This document shows, piece by piece, positions 35,590 through 47,364 of a stretch of DNA of 64,000 nucleotides; position 1 is the first letter of the stretch; every line of letters begins with the position of its first letter. The DNA comes from Miscanthus floridulus (taxonomy: Eukaryota > Streptophyta > Magnoliopsida > Poales > Poaceae): NCBI RefSeq assembly GCF_019320115.1, contig NC_089597.1, forward strand, positions 117,372,000 through 117,435,999, written 5' to 3'. Under the pieces are notes generated by a model. That model saw only the letters and a list, made by a program, of their open reading frames with translations. It was not told the DNA's origin and did no database searches. Made by a program: the position numbers and the translations under genes.

Positions 35590-36010
35590 TGCCAAGGGAG
35601 TCCCCAGCTTAGCTAGCGACTCTTGCACGAAGAATCCAAACGCTGAGTCCCCAGCTTAGCTAGCGATGAAGCGACGAACAATCCAAACGCCGAGAAGTCC
35701 CCAGCTTAGCTGGCGAGCCCCCAGCGTAGCGGATGATGAAGCGACGAACAATCCGAACGCCGAGGAGTCCCCAGCTTAGCTGGTGATGAAGCGATGAACA
35801 ATCCAAATGCAGAGGAGTCCCTAGCTTAGCTGGCGAGCCCCCAGTGTAGCGGATGAAGTGACGAACAATCCAACCAGTTGGTTGGCGAAGAATCGAGCAC
35901 CGAGCAGCCCAACCAACTGGTCGGCGGTGAAGTGAGTGCCGAACAATCCGACCAGCTGGTTAGCGACGAAGGTCATGAACCTAGCGGTCCGACCAGTTGA
36001 TCGATGGTGA
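35590..36010. repeat. Tandem repeats with CCCAGCTTAGCTGGCGA units
   Basis: GTCCCCAGCTTAGCT followed by (T)GGCGATGAAGCGACGAAC and AATCCAAACGCCGAG recurs at about 35598, 35645, 35697, 35767 and 35817. It grades into units with CCAACCAGTTGGTTGGCG to about 36005. The flanking word GGTGAAGTGTACACACTTAG recurs near 35290, 35380, 36047 and 36178. Confidence 0.85.
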
Positions 36011-36258
36011 AAACAGCGGCGGAGCTTGCCAGAGACATCGACCTTAGGTGAAGTGTACACACTTAGGCTTCGTTGGCGAAGTCAGATAATCATCATCCAT
36101 GACTTGGTCAAAGAGGATGTTAGTATTGATATATGCGTTGTAAGGTGTAATGTATACATTGTAGTCCCCGAGCCGCTAGGTGAAGTGTACACACCTAGTC
36201 CCCGAGCCTGTTGTAAGATAGAGCAGGATCAAGGAAACAAGTAAAAATGACGAAATCC

Positions 36259-36915
36259 TCGTGCTTAGCACTGGACATTGGAGTAAAATTTGGAGAGTGT
36301 TGAGCACTTAAAAATAGAGAAAAAATAAAGTGTGCTTAGCACTTTTACCGTTGGAGAACATGGAGAGTGCTTAGCACTACACCGTGGAGAAATTAGAAAG
36401 TGCTTAGCACTACCGTGACGAACATGGAGAATGCTTAGCACTATACCGTGGCAAACATGGAGAGTGCTTAGCACTATACCATGGCGAACATGGAGAGTGC
36501 TTAGCACTATACCATGACAAATTTTGGAGAGTGCTTAGCACTGAACCGTGGCGAACTTTGGAGAGTGCCTAGCACTTAACCGTGGCGAAATTTGGAGTGT
36601 GCTTAGCACTTAACCATGGCAAAATTTGGAGAGTGCTTCATGGTGAACATGGAGAGTGCTTATCACTATACCGTGGTGAACATGGAGAGTGCTTAGCACT
36701 ATACTGTGGCAAACTTGGATAGTTCTTAGCACTATACCGTGGCGAAAATTAGAGAGTGCTTAGCACTGAACCGTGGCGAACTTTGAAGAGTGCCTAGCAC
36801 TATACCGTGACGAACATGGAGAGTGCTTAGCACTTAACCATGGCAAATTTTGTAGAGTGCTTAGCACTTAACCATGGTGAAATTTGGAGGGCATGGAGAG
36901 TGCTTAGCACTATAC
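36259..36915. repeat. 33-base minisatellite, about 20 units
   Basis: The core GAGAGTGCTTAGCACTATAC with CGTGGCGAACATG repeats about 20 times at a spacing of 33-34 bases, with variants ACTTAACC, ACTGAACC and GTGCCTAGCAC. Each unit contains the palindromic GTGCTTAGCAC. Short open frames here are by-products of the repeat. Confidence 0.92.
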
Positions 36916-37078
36916 CGACGAAATGTGTGGGGCATTCTATCCCAAGATTCTTGTGCACGCTTAGAAATATGGGCATCACCAAGGAGCCATTGCCAAACGC
37001 TCATGACGCAGGGCGCTACTACTCGTACACGTTTAGGTGCAAAGTCGAGGATAGAGCTGCTTCTGGATAACGCTAATG

Positions 37079-37700
37079 AAAACGTGACTGGTCGGCGGCG
37101 ATGAAATTGTCCAGCCCTCGAGCTTTTCTGGCCTGTCATCATGACGACGGTCGCTGTTGTCACAGTGCCGTTCTTTGCGGCGGTCATCATCGCGGCGCGC
37201 CGCGGCTTGCTTATGACTCAGGCGGCTCGCTTAGCAGCTTGCTTGGCAGCTTGGACGGCTCTCTTGGCAGCTCGCTCGGCGGTTCGAGCGGCTACGCGGA
37301 GTCGTAGGCAAACAGGCGTAATTGGAGCCTGACGGAGTCAATTCCTGTGGGGAGGCGAAGCCCTTAAGCGTGTCCGACTGAGGCAAGGGCGCAGTCCGAT
37401 TTGAATGGCGATATAGTATGTGTCATCTTAAAGATGTTTAGCATGGAGAAAAATCGTTTGGAGAATAATCATGTAGAGAATAGTATGAAGAAATATCATG
37501 GCAAAAACTTTATTAAATATTCATATATAAAAAGGTACTTATCTTTAGACATAACGTCTGATCGGTGGCGTATGACGTTATCTGGCCGGCGTCGACAAAA
37601 TTGCCCGGCCCTCGAGCTTTCTAGCCTGTCGTTATGGCGGCGGTCGTGGTTGTCACAGCGCCGTTCTTTGCAGCGATTATCATTGCGATGCGGCAAGTAG
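37079..37700. repeat. Duplicated block inside the LARD
   Basis: About 120 bases with CCCTCGAGCTTT, GCCTGTC and TGCCGTTCTTTGC occur at about 37079-37200 and again at 37575-37700, separated by unrelated AT-rich sequence with GGAGAAAAATCG-like words. No protein is supported. Confidence 0.75.
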
Positions 37701-38739
37701 TCCGGGCGACCTCGTCCTCTTGCCGCTGGTCGGCCTTAGGCCGATCGGAATCAGAGAGATCGTTGATGTAGTCGCATCCGAATTGATTGACGACCGAGTG
37801 AAGTAGTGACGTATCGTAGAGACGTAATACGTCGGACCGCGTTGGCCGTGCTAAGGTCGGACGGAGCCATAGACGTGCGGAGTCGTGACGGTGAAGTCCA
37901 CTGCGCGACGAGATATACACGCAGATATTTGCATGCTTGATAGATGCATCCGTGCATGTATACATGTATGTACATGTATACAAGCCTCAAAATCTAATTA
38001 GCTTGCATGATCCTGTAGATCCAATAATCCACCGTGAGCTTCACGGTAAGCCGTAAGGCACCACGTGATGATGACACCTTGCCGGTGTGCCTTGCATATG
38101 ATTGAACGAAGCCCGATTGGGTCTGGGCAACTTGGTGCATGACCGCGTCATGTCCAATCAAAATCCGTGGATGCGGCCTCCGACGCTGAACCGCAGAAGT
38201 CAACTATGAATTGTCGAGGAGTCGACGAAGGCTGCCACAGGACAGGAATGAGCCGACGACGCTTGTCGACGGCGCGGGATGACAACGTCGAAAGACGTAG
38301 CCGAATTCCTGCCAAATTAATCATGCGCATATGTAGATATCTGGAGACATACTATATATATCCTTGAATATTAGATTGAAGATTAAAGAATTGACTTAGC
38401 TTGTGCGAGGTCAAGCGAAGGCGCCGACCGATCAGCCACTGAGGAATCGCCCCACGGATAATATAAGTGTATATGCATGATTTGCATGGCGGTGTAGATG
38501 GGACGTAGTCTTCGTGTGCTTGCTTGCGTGGTCACGTAGATCATGTGTTTCTCTTGCTTGCTTGCTATTGCCTGATAAAAACGTCAGATGTCGATAGGTT
38601 TCCGCTCAACCGCACATGCACGTGCCGAACCAGATTGGATCTCGTCTGTATCTTGGTCACCATGCTTGTGTCCGGCTCGTCATCGTTGGATGGGACCAGT
38701 AGATCCAATCGGGATGCAGAGTGCCACCGTATGGGTGCC

Positions 38740-38890
38740 GTGAGGGTTGACTCGGAGGTGGAGATCCCGAACGCCATCCGGCAAGTGAACGTGGTGAAGC
38801 TCCTACGGAGCATCTGGAGATCAGACTTTGCGGCGGGCATGCTGGTGTAGGTGCACCTCCCCAACGGCGGCCTGTGCGAGCGGTTGTAAG
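38740..38890 (+). pseudogene. Wall-associated receptor-kinase-like fragment captured in the LARD
   Basis: The frame reads EVEIPNAIRQVNVVKLLRSI, then AAGMLV-stop-VHLPNGGLCERL. This resembles the kinase N-lobe segment of WAK-type receptors (NHVNVVKLLGCC followed by LVYEFVPNGTL). It lies opposite in sense to the element, lacks all catalytic motifs and contains a stop. Capture by retrotransposition is inferred. Confidence 0.5.
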
Positions 38891-38983
38891 CACGGGGCTA
38901 TCACCGAGAACATGCTGTTGATTTTAAGGTAGGCCATCTGGTTTATCATGGATCAGCACGTACACCCCTATCTGGCGCGTCAC

Positions 38984-39380
38984 TGTCGACGAAATCTGGT
39001 CGGCAGTCTACCGAGGGGTATACCCACGGTAGTAGATGAATCGGTAGAGGTGCGCGTGATATGAACCAGATGGTAACAGAGACACAAAACATAAGATTTA
39101 TACAAGTTCAGGCCGTCAGCTTGACATAACACCATACATCCTGTGCTCTGTTATTTTGTATTGATTGTGTATCAGATTCAATATCCTGTCTAGGAGACCC
39201 CTGCATCTCTTTATATATTCTGTAGGGGTAGGGTTATAAGGAAAATATCTTATTTGGTATTATTCAATAAATCACATCTTCATGTAGTCTTGCGGTGCAC
39301 GCTTTGATCTTGTGGGCTGAGCCACCTTTGGAGCACGGCCCATGTCTTAACTTGTGGGTACCGGATGCCATACCCCCAGA
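38984..39380 (-). repeat. 5' LTR of the LARD
   Basis: It starts TGTCGACGAAATCTGGTCGG and ends CATACCCCCAGA, where the usual final CA is changed to GA. It is followed by the GGGAG duplication. Confidence 0.92.
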
Positions 39381-39385
39381 GGGAG

Positions 39386-40402
39386 TGGCTAAGTGGGAGG
39401 AGGATAAGTTGTCAGGTTATATATATACTAGGTTTTTTTTTGTTGGGTTGGGCTGTTTCCTATGGGCCAAAAGACATAGTTGTGTGGGGTACTTTGCTCA
39501 TATACTGGAGTTTCGGGTATCCATGGGTTACCCAGAGGTGAAGTTACTTACCCATGCCCTACCCATACTATTGCGGGCACGGATGAAATTTCCTACACGT
39601 GCCCGCGCCCATCGGGTACGAAACCCGTGGGTATTTGCGCCTACGGGTAAAACTGCCATCCTTAGGAAGGTGAAACAAAACCAAGAAAAAATAATGGAAC
39701 AAGGAACGCATAGACACAAAAAAAAAAGCAAAACAAAAAAAGAATTGAAAAAAGCAAAATCAAGAAAAGAAAGAATGAAACACAACTCAACCTACCGCAA
39801 CTTAAACACAACTCGAACTTACCGCAACTTATTTTTAACCCCTCATAGGACAGTTAGGGATGAGCCATAATCTTTGGCCTACTTCGGTGGCGTGCAAAGA
39901 AGTACTTCCTTTGAAGCAACTTGTGTAATTTTGCTCTCTTTTTTTATCTTTCTTTGTCTCCTGAGCTGTTTCTTTCTTTCCCTCCCTCACTTCCCTTTTC
40001 TGTTGTCTTTTCTCCTTGTGCTCTTTGACCCAGGCTATCTTCAACAACACCACCTAAAATACAAGACTTATTCGTACTTTGGGTAACACAACAGGCAAAA
40101 GGTTCGATACCTATTCGGCATCTTCTCCAACAACAAGATTCAAAAGAGAATCCTTTCTGCAAATGGGTTTTCAGAAGAGGGATACCCATATTTGGGTTGT
40201 CTCTCTCAGGCAACCCAAAATAGGTCTCCCGTATAGGTACTCTGTTGGAGGCTGATTTTGGGTCTCTCACTAGCTATTTTAGGTTTGGGTCTCCTTATTG
40301 GAGATAGTGTCTTGGTTACGTTTTTTATTAAATTCCAGTAGGGGTTGCAGACCCCTCTTGTTCCTTTAAAAAATTATTGGCTTAAAAAGCTCCATCTCCT
40401 AA
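39386..40402. other. Intergenic DNA with possible DNA-transposon remnants
   Basis: 39500-39665 has GGGTACGAAACCCGTGGG and GGGTAAAACTGCCATCC, wording seen at the ends of hAT-type elements, without a partner end. 40100-40312 starts GGCATCTTCTCCAACAAC and ends TTGGAGATAGTG, resembling a small inverted-end element. 39670-39850 is purine-rich and open on one strand by composition. No gene is supported. Confidence 0.4.
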
Positions 40403-40922
40403 GCATCTCCAAGAGATTAGCCAAAAAGACTAGCTAAATTTACTGATTTAACTACTCTCTAAAATAGATTTGAACAAAAAAAATACTATAGTACTCCAAC
40501 AGACTGTAAAAAAAACGGGATGACTAGTGAGGTAGGCTATCCAAATGTAGAGAGTGAACGAGGTGGAATGGACAGTAGGGGTTGTAGACCCCTCTTGTTC
40601 CTTCAAAAAATTATTGGCTCAAAAAACTCCATCTCTTAAGCATCTCCAAGAGATTAGCCAAAAAGACTAGCCAAATTTACTGATTTAACTACTCTCTAAA
40701 ATAGATTTGACAAAAAAAATACTATAGTACTCTAACAGACTCTGTAAAAAAAGGTTGGATGGCTAGTGAGGTAGGCTATCCAAATATAGAGAGCGAATAA
40801 GGTGAGATGGAGGGCTACTAAATTTGGAGAGTCATTTACAAGTCTGTTGGAGATGTTTTTTCCTTTGATAATAGCCAAATTTACTCTTAGAAAACGATTT
40901 GACTAATCTCTTAGAGATGATC
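40403..40922. mobile_element. MITE with an internal tandem duplication
   Basis: The ends GCATCTCCAAGAGATTAGCC and GACTAATCTCTTAGAGATGA are inverted copies, with TAA on the left and TTA on the right. A 237-base unit starting CAGTAGGGGTTG is repeated head to tail (40336-40572 and 40573-40810), so the element was tandemly duplicated or inserted twice. It has no coding capacity. Confidence 0.6.
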
Positions 40923-41592
40923 TTAAAACAGTGAAATTGAATGTGCTGGTGTTTCTGCCATCACCAACACCCGTTGTAACGTACGGGTAATTTTGCTAGT
41001 GAATATTTAAGTCTAAAGAAACCAGCAAATCCAGAATAAAAATAAATTAATTTCTATAATCATCCAAAATCAAACTATCTTTAAGTTTGACTAACTTTAT
41101 AGAAAAAAATAATAACATATATGGCACTAAATAAATATATTATGCAAATATATTTATTTACCTACAAAGATTACGACCAGACTACATGGCGCATACACAT
41201 GCTGCACTCCGTCCCGGCAACGAGGCCAGGAGCAGAGTCTGCTCTGTGTACAGTCTCCCCCTCCCCGAAGCAACTCTGCGTCTTTCTGCTAGTGTCCTCC
41301 AGGGACGGTTGCTCCATCATGCTGACCTGCGCCTGCTCGGCCGTGCTTGCCAAGCTCCCGTACCGGTCCCAATCACTCCCGGCCGTGCTATACACAGCGG
41401 CCACACGAACGCCAGTCTCGTGGCGGCCACACGAACGCCGGCTTCTGAGGTGGCACGTCCGGTGGCGGCATAACCTTGGTGATGACCTGCAGCGCCTGAG
41501 CCATGCTGGGACGATCCAACGGGTTGGGGTCGGTGCACGCCAGTCCAAGCAGCAGCAGACGTCTGGCCTCGTCAGCGACCCCTTTGGCCGTG

Positions 41593-41708
41593 GCTTATCG
41601 TAAACGATCGTAAATTTTCAGTCGAAACAGTATTTTTCTCTCACACAAACCAGCCAGCCGTACTTCTTCACGAACCAGCAACGATACGAACCAGCCAACC
41701 GAACAGGC
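41593..41708. mobile_element. MITE inside the kinase C-lobe
   Basis: The ends GCTTATCGTAAACG and ACCGAACAGGC enclose TTTTTCTCTCACACAAACCA and GCCAGCCG. Removing it rejoins the kinase frame (DDGQ to AKGVADEARRLLLLGLACTD). The same family lies at 56408-56524. Confidence 0.8.
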
Positions 41709-42349
41709 TGCCCGTCGTCCTGGTCCTGCTGCCGATCACCACCACCTCCGGCGGCGGCAACAAGTACACTGGCATCGACGGCATCGAGCAGCTTACCCTC
41801 CCCGTGGAGACGCCAGATCCAGTCCGTGATGTGTTCATCGTCGTCAGGATCAGGTGGGATGTCCACCATGTCCCTGTTCTTCTTTCCTGTAACAATCTCG
41901 AGGACGAGCACCCCGAACGCGTAGATGTCAGTCTGGCGCGTGGCCTTGTAGCTCATCGCGTAGTCCGGCGCTATGTAGCCCCACGTGCCGGCGATGCCGG
42001 TGACGGAGCTCCTGTTGCCGGCGATGGTGCAGGCAATGCCGAAGTCGCCGAGCCGGGCACGGAAGTCGGAGTCGAGCATGATGTTGTTGGCCTTGATGTC
42101 GCGGTGCAGCACCATGGGCTCATGCTCGTGGTGGACGTAGTGCAGGCCTGTGGCGATGTCTCTGGCGATGCCATAGCGGGTGTGCCATTGCCGGAGAGAT
42201 GTGTCTCCGTCTTGCTGCTGCTGCTGCTGGGCGCTACCTTTCTGGAAGAGGTCCAGGCTGCCATTGGTCATGTACTCGTAGACAAGGAGTGCCTCACCTT
42301 TGTTGTAGAAGCCACAGCAGGAGGAAGCTCGCATCGGTACACAGCTCCG

Positions 42350-42892
42350 TCTTAGATTGATCTCTAATCCTAAACTGAGCCCAACGACCAAGTTGGACCT
42401 TTGATCCGCGTCCTGATCGGGGGCGCCCAGCCCACTATGGCTGAAGGGCCCCTGTCACACTGTGCAATAAATAGAGGTGGGGCCAGCGGCTCAAGTCATG
42501 AGGTTCGCCTGAGCCGAGCTCCCAACCGAAATCCCTAAACCCTAATCCCGATCAGAGAGGGGCGCAGCAAGTGATGGGAAGCCACCAGCCACGCCACCTC
42601 TGCATCTACACCGAAGGGCTGCCACGACGTCGGACTTCACTGCGCCACCATCGGTCTTCACCGTCGGGCGCCACTGCTCATCACCGTACTCTTCCCCGAC
42701 CGTCGCTGCTCTAGCGCAGACACCGACTCCATGGCGGACGCGAGCGGATCCTCCTCTACGATGTCAGGTTCGACACGTTCCTCCACTCCTCCCTCTAATC
42801 TCTGTCTAGAACATGTACTAGGATATGCTACCCATTTACATAAAGTACCCGGCTAGATCTACGCTCCTATAGATCATGTTCAAGAATCAACA
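42350..42892 (+). repeat. 5' LTR of the inserted Copia
   Basis: It runs from TCTTAGATTGATCTC to GTTCAAGAATCAACA and is followed by the primer site. Its first two bases are mutated from TG. It is otherwise closely similar to 46823-47364. Confidence 0.92.
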
Positions 42893-44152
42893 ATGGTATC
42901 AAAGCAAGGTTCCTTAGGTGTAGATCTCGGCAGAGGTGTTAGAAAAGAAAGAAAGGTCAGACCCGGTTCGGATCTAAGAAGACAAAGGGTTCGGTTGAAC
43001 CCTAACCCTAACTGGGTTAAGGAAAGGAGAAAAAGAAGAGGGTTTCGGCCTTAAGAATGTAAGAGCCGAACCCTAAACCCGTGAAGACTTCACGGGGAAG
43101 ATAAACAGTGAAACCCTAACAAGAAAAGAAACTCTAACCCTAGATCCCCAATCGGTTGAATCCGAGAAGAACAAAAGAAAGAATCAAATCAGAGGGGGAT
43201 GTTGGGAAAGGGGAGGCCTACCTCGCCGCTACGTAGCGCTGCTGCCTCGCCGACGCGCGGGGAGAAGAAGGCCGAGCTGGAGGCGCTGCTCGCTGGGCTC
43301 CGGCCAAAGGGGCGCCGCGGCCAGGCCACTCGACGGCGGCGCGCTCACCCGCTGGGGAGCGCGCACGTCGGCGAGGGGGCCAGCGACGGCGCCATCGCTC
43401 CACCGTTTCGCTCGCTCGACTCGCTCGGATTGCGGCTGCGCTGCGGGGAGAAGAGTGGCGAAGAGACAGAGAGAGCAAAGAAGAAAATGATGATTAGGGT
43501 TTGGGAACAGCGGCTGATGGGGGTTTTGATATCCTGAAGTAGACGCGCAACAGACGAGCGTGATCGGGCCAGTGATCGGCCCAGGTGAGAGCGCGTAGGC
43601 GGGCGGCTTTGCTGGCCTAGGCCTAGGTTGCGGCCTAGGAGGCACAGCGTGCGCGTCAAGGGAGTTGGGCCGGGCCGTTTTGCCGTCTGGGCCGAATGAA
43701 CAGTGCTGAAATGAATCAGTTTTTTGTTTTTTCTTTTTTCAGTAAATATTTATTTCTTGGAAAATGAATAAATGGCTTAAAGAAAATAGAAAAGAGAATT
43801 TTCCGGTGGGCAAAATTCACTAAATTGAGATTTATTTTCCGCTGTGTATTTAAAGATGTTATTTTCATTATTAAATTCGAACCAACGAAAGAATTTAAAT
43901 TTTAAAAAATGGATATGTTTTAATTGATTATAATATTGTTATTATTCTGACCAACGTTGATTAATGACAATATTATAATGTTATTATGATGTCGTGCATT
44001 AATTTTATTTCTGTCCAACGGTAACGTAGAATTAATATAGATGATAATTGTATGTTTTAATTTTGACCAATATTGGAACTAAGGCATGTAATTGTTGTTA
44101 TTATTTATGTTCTCATTCTATATAAATTATGTTTTCAGGCGGATACAACTTG
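42893..44152 (+). other. Long leader of the inserted Copia
   Basis: The primer site lies at 42893-42906. A GC-rich stretch (43200-43670) has open frames on both strands with Arg/Ala/Pro-rich products and no motif. AT-rich DNA follows to a TTTTCAG just before the gag ATG at 44153, possibly a splice acceptor. Confidence 0.6.
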
Positions 44153-45000
44153 ATGGGTTGTATCAAAGAGATCCCCACTCTCAAATGTGATAACTACACG
44201 GAGTGGAAGAAAAAGATAGACCTGGCCTTCATCTTAGCTGAGGTGGACTAGGTAGTCACCTCATCGTGTCCCACTGAGCCTGTGGCACCGGTGAGGGAGA
44301 CAAACGAGGCTGATGCCGCTTGGGCAACCAGAGAGAGAGATTTTATATTCCAAAGAATATCCTATGACCTTAAGCATAGAAAGTGGGTCACTGCCAACAA
44401 GAAATATATGGCTGTGATAAAGAACACGATTGAGCTTGCAATTGTGGGCTCAATCTCAGAGTGTGACACCGTCACCGAGTATCTCGAAAGAATAAAGAGT
44501 CAGTTCACTGGCTCTTCAAAGACATATGCTACCCAGCTGATAAAGCAGCTGGTGACAAAGAGATACTCAGGTAATGGTGACATAAGAGAGCACATACTAA
44601 GGATGAGCAATTTGGCATCCAAGCTAAAACCAATGGATCTGGCTCTCAAGGAAGAGTTTCTTATCCATCTGATTTTTGCTTCTTGCCAAAAGAGTTTGAT
44701 ACTTTTATTGTCAACTACAACATACAGCCCAAAAAGTAGGACATGGAGAGGCTCATGGCTATGTGTGTGCAAGAGGAGAAGAGAGTGAAAGCTGCCAATG
44801 GTGGCACTATCAATTATGTGAAAGACAACAAGAAAAAGAATAATAATGCTAACTCCTCAAAGCCAAAGGGAAAGGGTCCCATGCTGCATCAGCCTCAGCA
44901 GAACAAGTTCATAGTAGAGAAAGACCAGTGTCTCTATTGCAAGAAGACGAGACATTATAAGAAAGATTGTTCCGATTACTTAAAGATGATCATGACAAAG
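44153..45000 (+). pseudogene. Gag of the inserted Copia
   Basis: ATG at 44153 reads MGCIKEIPTLKCDNYTEWKK, then a TAG (Trp expected), then the Gag core with YLERIKSQFTGSSKTYATQL and MSNLASKLKPMDL. A shift near 44700 moves to the next frame with the knuckle CLYCKKTRHYKKDC (about 44930; Gly replaced by Thr). It is inactive. Confidence 0.87.
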
Positions 45001-45499
45001 AAATATGATAACATTATTACGTTCATAAATGAATCTCTGTATGTACAGTATTCAAAATCTATTTGGGGGATTGGTTTAGGTGTAACTGTTCATATTGCTA
45101 ATTCTTTACAGAGATTCCGTTCGACGAGGACTACGCAAAGAAGAGAAAGACACGTTAAAGTTGCAAATGAAGTCTGAGCAGATATCGAAGCCGTTGACGA
45201 TCTTTCTCTAGAGCTTACTGATGGTTTCACACTTTTACTTAGAAATGTACTCTATGTTCTCTCCCTATAGAGAAACTTGATTAGTGTTTCATGCTTGGAC
45301 AATGATGGATATGATTGCTATTTTAGAAACGACAAATGTAAAATAATATTTAATAATGCATATGTTGGTCTTGCTATCTTACAAAATGAGCTTTATTTGT
45401 TTATCACTATGTGATGATGTGAATGTTGTATGCGATGATGGGAACGTTGCGTGTGACAATGAGAATGTATCCTTGTCTGCGGATGTAAACACAAAACAA

Positions 45500-46660
45500 A
45501 AGAGAGCTCAAGATGCATTGTCGAAATTATGGCACTATCGTTTGGGCCATATTTCGAGAGAGGAATAGAAAGACTAGTTAAGAATGATATTCTTCCTCCA
45601 TTAGAGCTCTCAGATTTAGAACAATGCAGAGAATGCATAAAAGGAAAGTATGTAAAGAAAATTAAGAAAGATGTCAAACGAAGCGCATGAATTTTACAAA
45701 TTATTCACACAGATATTTGTGGTCCATTTCCTATAAAGAGTGTAGATGGTTATGATTCATTCATAACATTCACAGATGATTACTCCTGTTATGGGGCGAC
45801 GTATCTGTTGCCATATCTGTCGCCCATATCTGTTGCACATAGAAAAAATCTTAAAGAAATTCAGTATGCACAAATGTAGTCCATCACCTGCTCCTATAGT
45901 CAAGGGCGACAAATATGGGGTTTTTCAATGCCCCACGAGCCAATATGAGATCGATCAAATGAAAGCGGTTCCATATACTTCAGCTATCGAAAGCTTACAA
46001 TATGCTCAAGTATGTACGCGCCCTGACTTGGCATTTGTTATCGGGTTACTTGGCAGATTCCAGAGCAATCCTGGAACAGAACACTGGAAATTAGTAAAGA
46101 AAGTCTTGCGTTATTTGCAAGGAACGAAAGACCTCATGATGACGTATTGAAGATCTGATTCACTCCATATAGTGGGATATTCAGATTCTGATTATGCGGG
46201 AGATGATAGAAAATCTACGTCTAGATATGTATTCACTCTCGCAGGGTGAGCTATTTTATGGAAAAGCTCGAAGCAAACCGTCACTACATCGTCCACAATG
46301 TATGCCGAGTTTATAGCGTGTTATGAGACAACGGGGCAGGTAAACTGGCTAAAGAAGTTCATACCCGGTTTAAAGGTGGTTGACGACATCTATAGACCAC
46401 TTAAGTTATACTGCGATAATAATCCAGCAGTACAGTATGCTCACAACAATAAGTCAAGTGGTGCTGTCAAACACATTGACATAAAGTATTATGTTGTGAA
46501 AGATAAAGTCCAGGATCATATCTAAGTCTTGAGCATATAAGTACCGAAAAGATGTTCGTGGATCCGCTTACAAAAAGCTTACCACCCAACGTGTTCAGAG
46601 AACATGTAGCCGGCATGGGTTTAAGAAAAAAGCCTATAATTCCTGAACAAAAGAAGGCTA
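45500..46660 (+). pseudogene. Pre-integrase and RT/RNase H remnants of the inserted Copia
   Basis: LWHYRLGHISREE (about 45525) is the pre-integrase zinc site. The integrase start is frame-broken and ends near ITFTDDYS. An abrupt jump near 45785 joins it to the C-terminal RT (RPDLAFVIGLLGRFQSNPG, LVKKVLRYLQGTKD) and RNase H (GYSDSDYAGD, KSSKQTVTTSSTMYAEF, LKLYCDNNPAV). The catalytic YVDD region is deleted. Confidence 0.87.
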
Positions 46661-46822
46661 AAAATTAAGTATCTATTTCAGAATAGAGTGGTGTGTTGTA
46701 GCTGTTAAATCTATCGGCAATTGACCGTGACAATGAAACATGCTCTATGCGTTAATCTGTAATGGAATGAATAAAAGTAAATGATATAAAATTAAAAGAT
46801 GGTAGAAGATCAAGGGGGAGAT

Positions 46823-47364
46823 TGTTAGGTTAATCTCTAATCCCAAACTAGGCCCAACGACCCAGTTGGCCCTTTGATCCGCGCCCTGATCGGAGGCGCC
46901 CAGCCTACTATGGCTGGAGAGCCTCTGTCACACTGCGCAATAAATAGAGGTGGGGCCGGTGGCTCAAGTCACGAGGTTCGCCTGAGCCGAGCTCCCCACT
47001 GAATCCATAAACCCTAATCCTGATCAGAAAGGGGCGCAGCCAGTGATGAAAAGCCACCAGCCGCGCCGCCTCGACATCTACACTGAAAGGCTGCCACGAC
47101 GTCGGACTTCACTGCGCCGCCACCGGTCTTCACCGCCGGTTACCACTACTCATCACCGTACTCTTTCCCGACCATCGCTGCCCTAGCGCAGACACCGACT
47201 CCATGGCGGACGCGAGCGGATACTCCTCTACGGTATGAGGTTCGACACGTTCCTCCACTCCTCCCTCTAATCTCTGTCTAGAATATATACTAGGACATGC
47301 TATCCATTTACATAAAGTACCCGACCAGATCTACGCTCCTGTAGATCCTGTTCAAGAATCAACA
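46823..47364 (+). repeat. 3' LTR of the inserted Copia
   Basis: It starts TGTTAGGTTAATCTC and ends GTTCAAGAATCAACA, followed by CTCCG. It retains the original TG terminus. Confidence 0.93.

Larger units (their letters stand above)
34644..39380 (-). mobile_element. Coding-poor LTR retrotransposon (LARD type), minus strand
   Basis: Two LTRs of 397-398 bases (34644-35041 and 38984-39380) are flanked by GGGAG at 34639-34643 and 39381-39385. On the minus strand the primer-site region reads GTGACGCGCCAGATAGGGG next to the LTR at 38983, and GCTCGGGGACTAGC is the polypurine tract at the other end. The 3.9-kb interior has no gag or pol. It holds tandem repeats, a duplicated block and a receptor-kinase-like fragment. 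It would need proteins from a relative. Confidence 0.88.
42350..47364 (+). mobile_element. Copia LTR retrotransposon inserted in the receptor kinase
   Basis: CTCCG target duplications lie at 42345-42349 and 47365-47369. LTRs of about 542 bases sit at 42350-42892 and 46823-47364. Primer site ATGGTATCAAAGCA follows, and CAAGGGGGAGAT is the polypurine tract. gag, zinc knuckle, pre-integrase and the RNase H end are present, but the integrase C-terminus and RT core are deleted near 45780. The 5' LTR begins TC instead of TG. Confidence 0.93.

Noticed and set aside
36265..36507. Frame with repeated HVRHGIVLSTL units
   Set aside because: It is a by-product of the 33-base minisatellite; the repeat length divisible by three keeps it open.
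36259..36915. Regular array considered as a CRISPR
   Set aside because: Units are contiguous 33-34-base repeats without unique spacers, in a plant retrotransposon.
39528..40053. Lys-rich and Phe-rich frames around 39700 and 39950
   Set aside because: They follow purine- and pyrimidine-rich low-complexity tracts and lack any conserved feature.
41804..42355. 183-codon plus-strand frame
   Set aside because: It is the antisense shadow of the receptor-kinase domain on the minus strand.
43199..43659. Frames on both strands in the Copia leader
   Set aside because: They are compositional, lie between primer site and gag, and show no motif.
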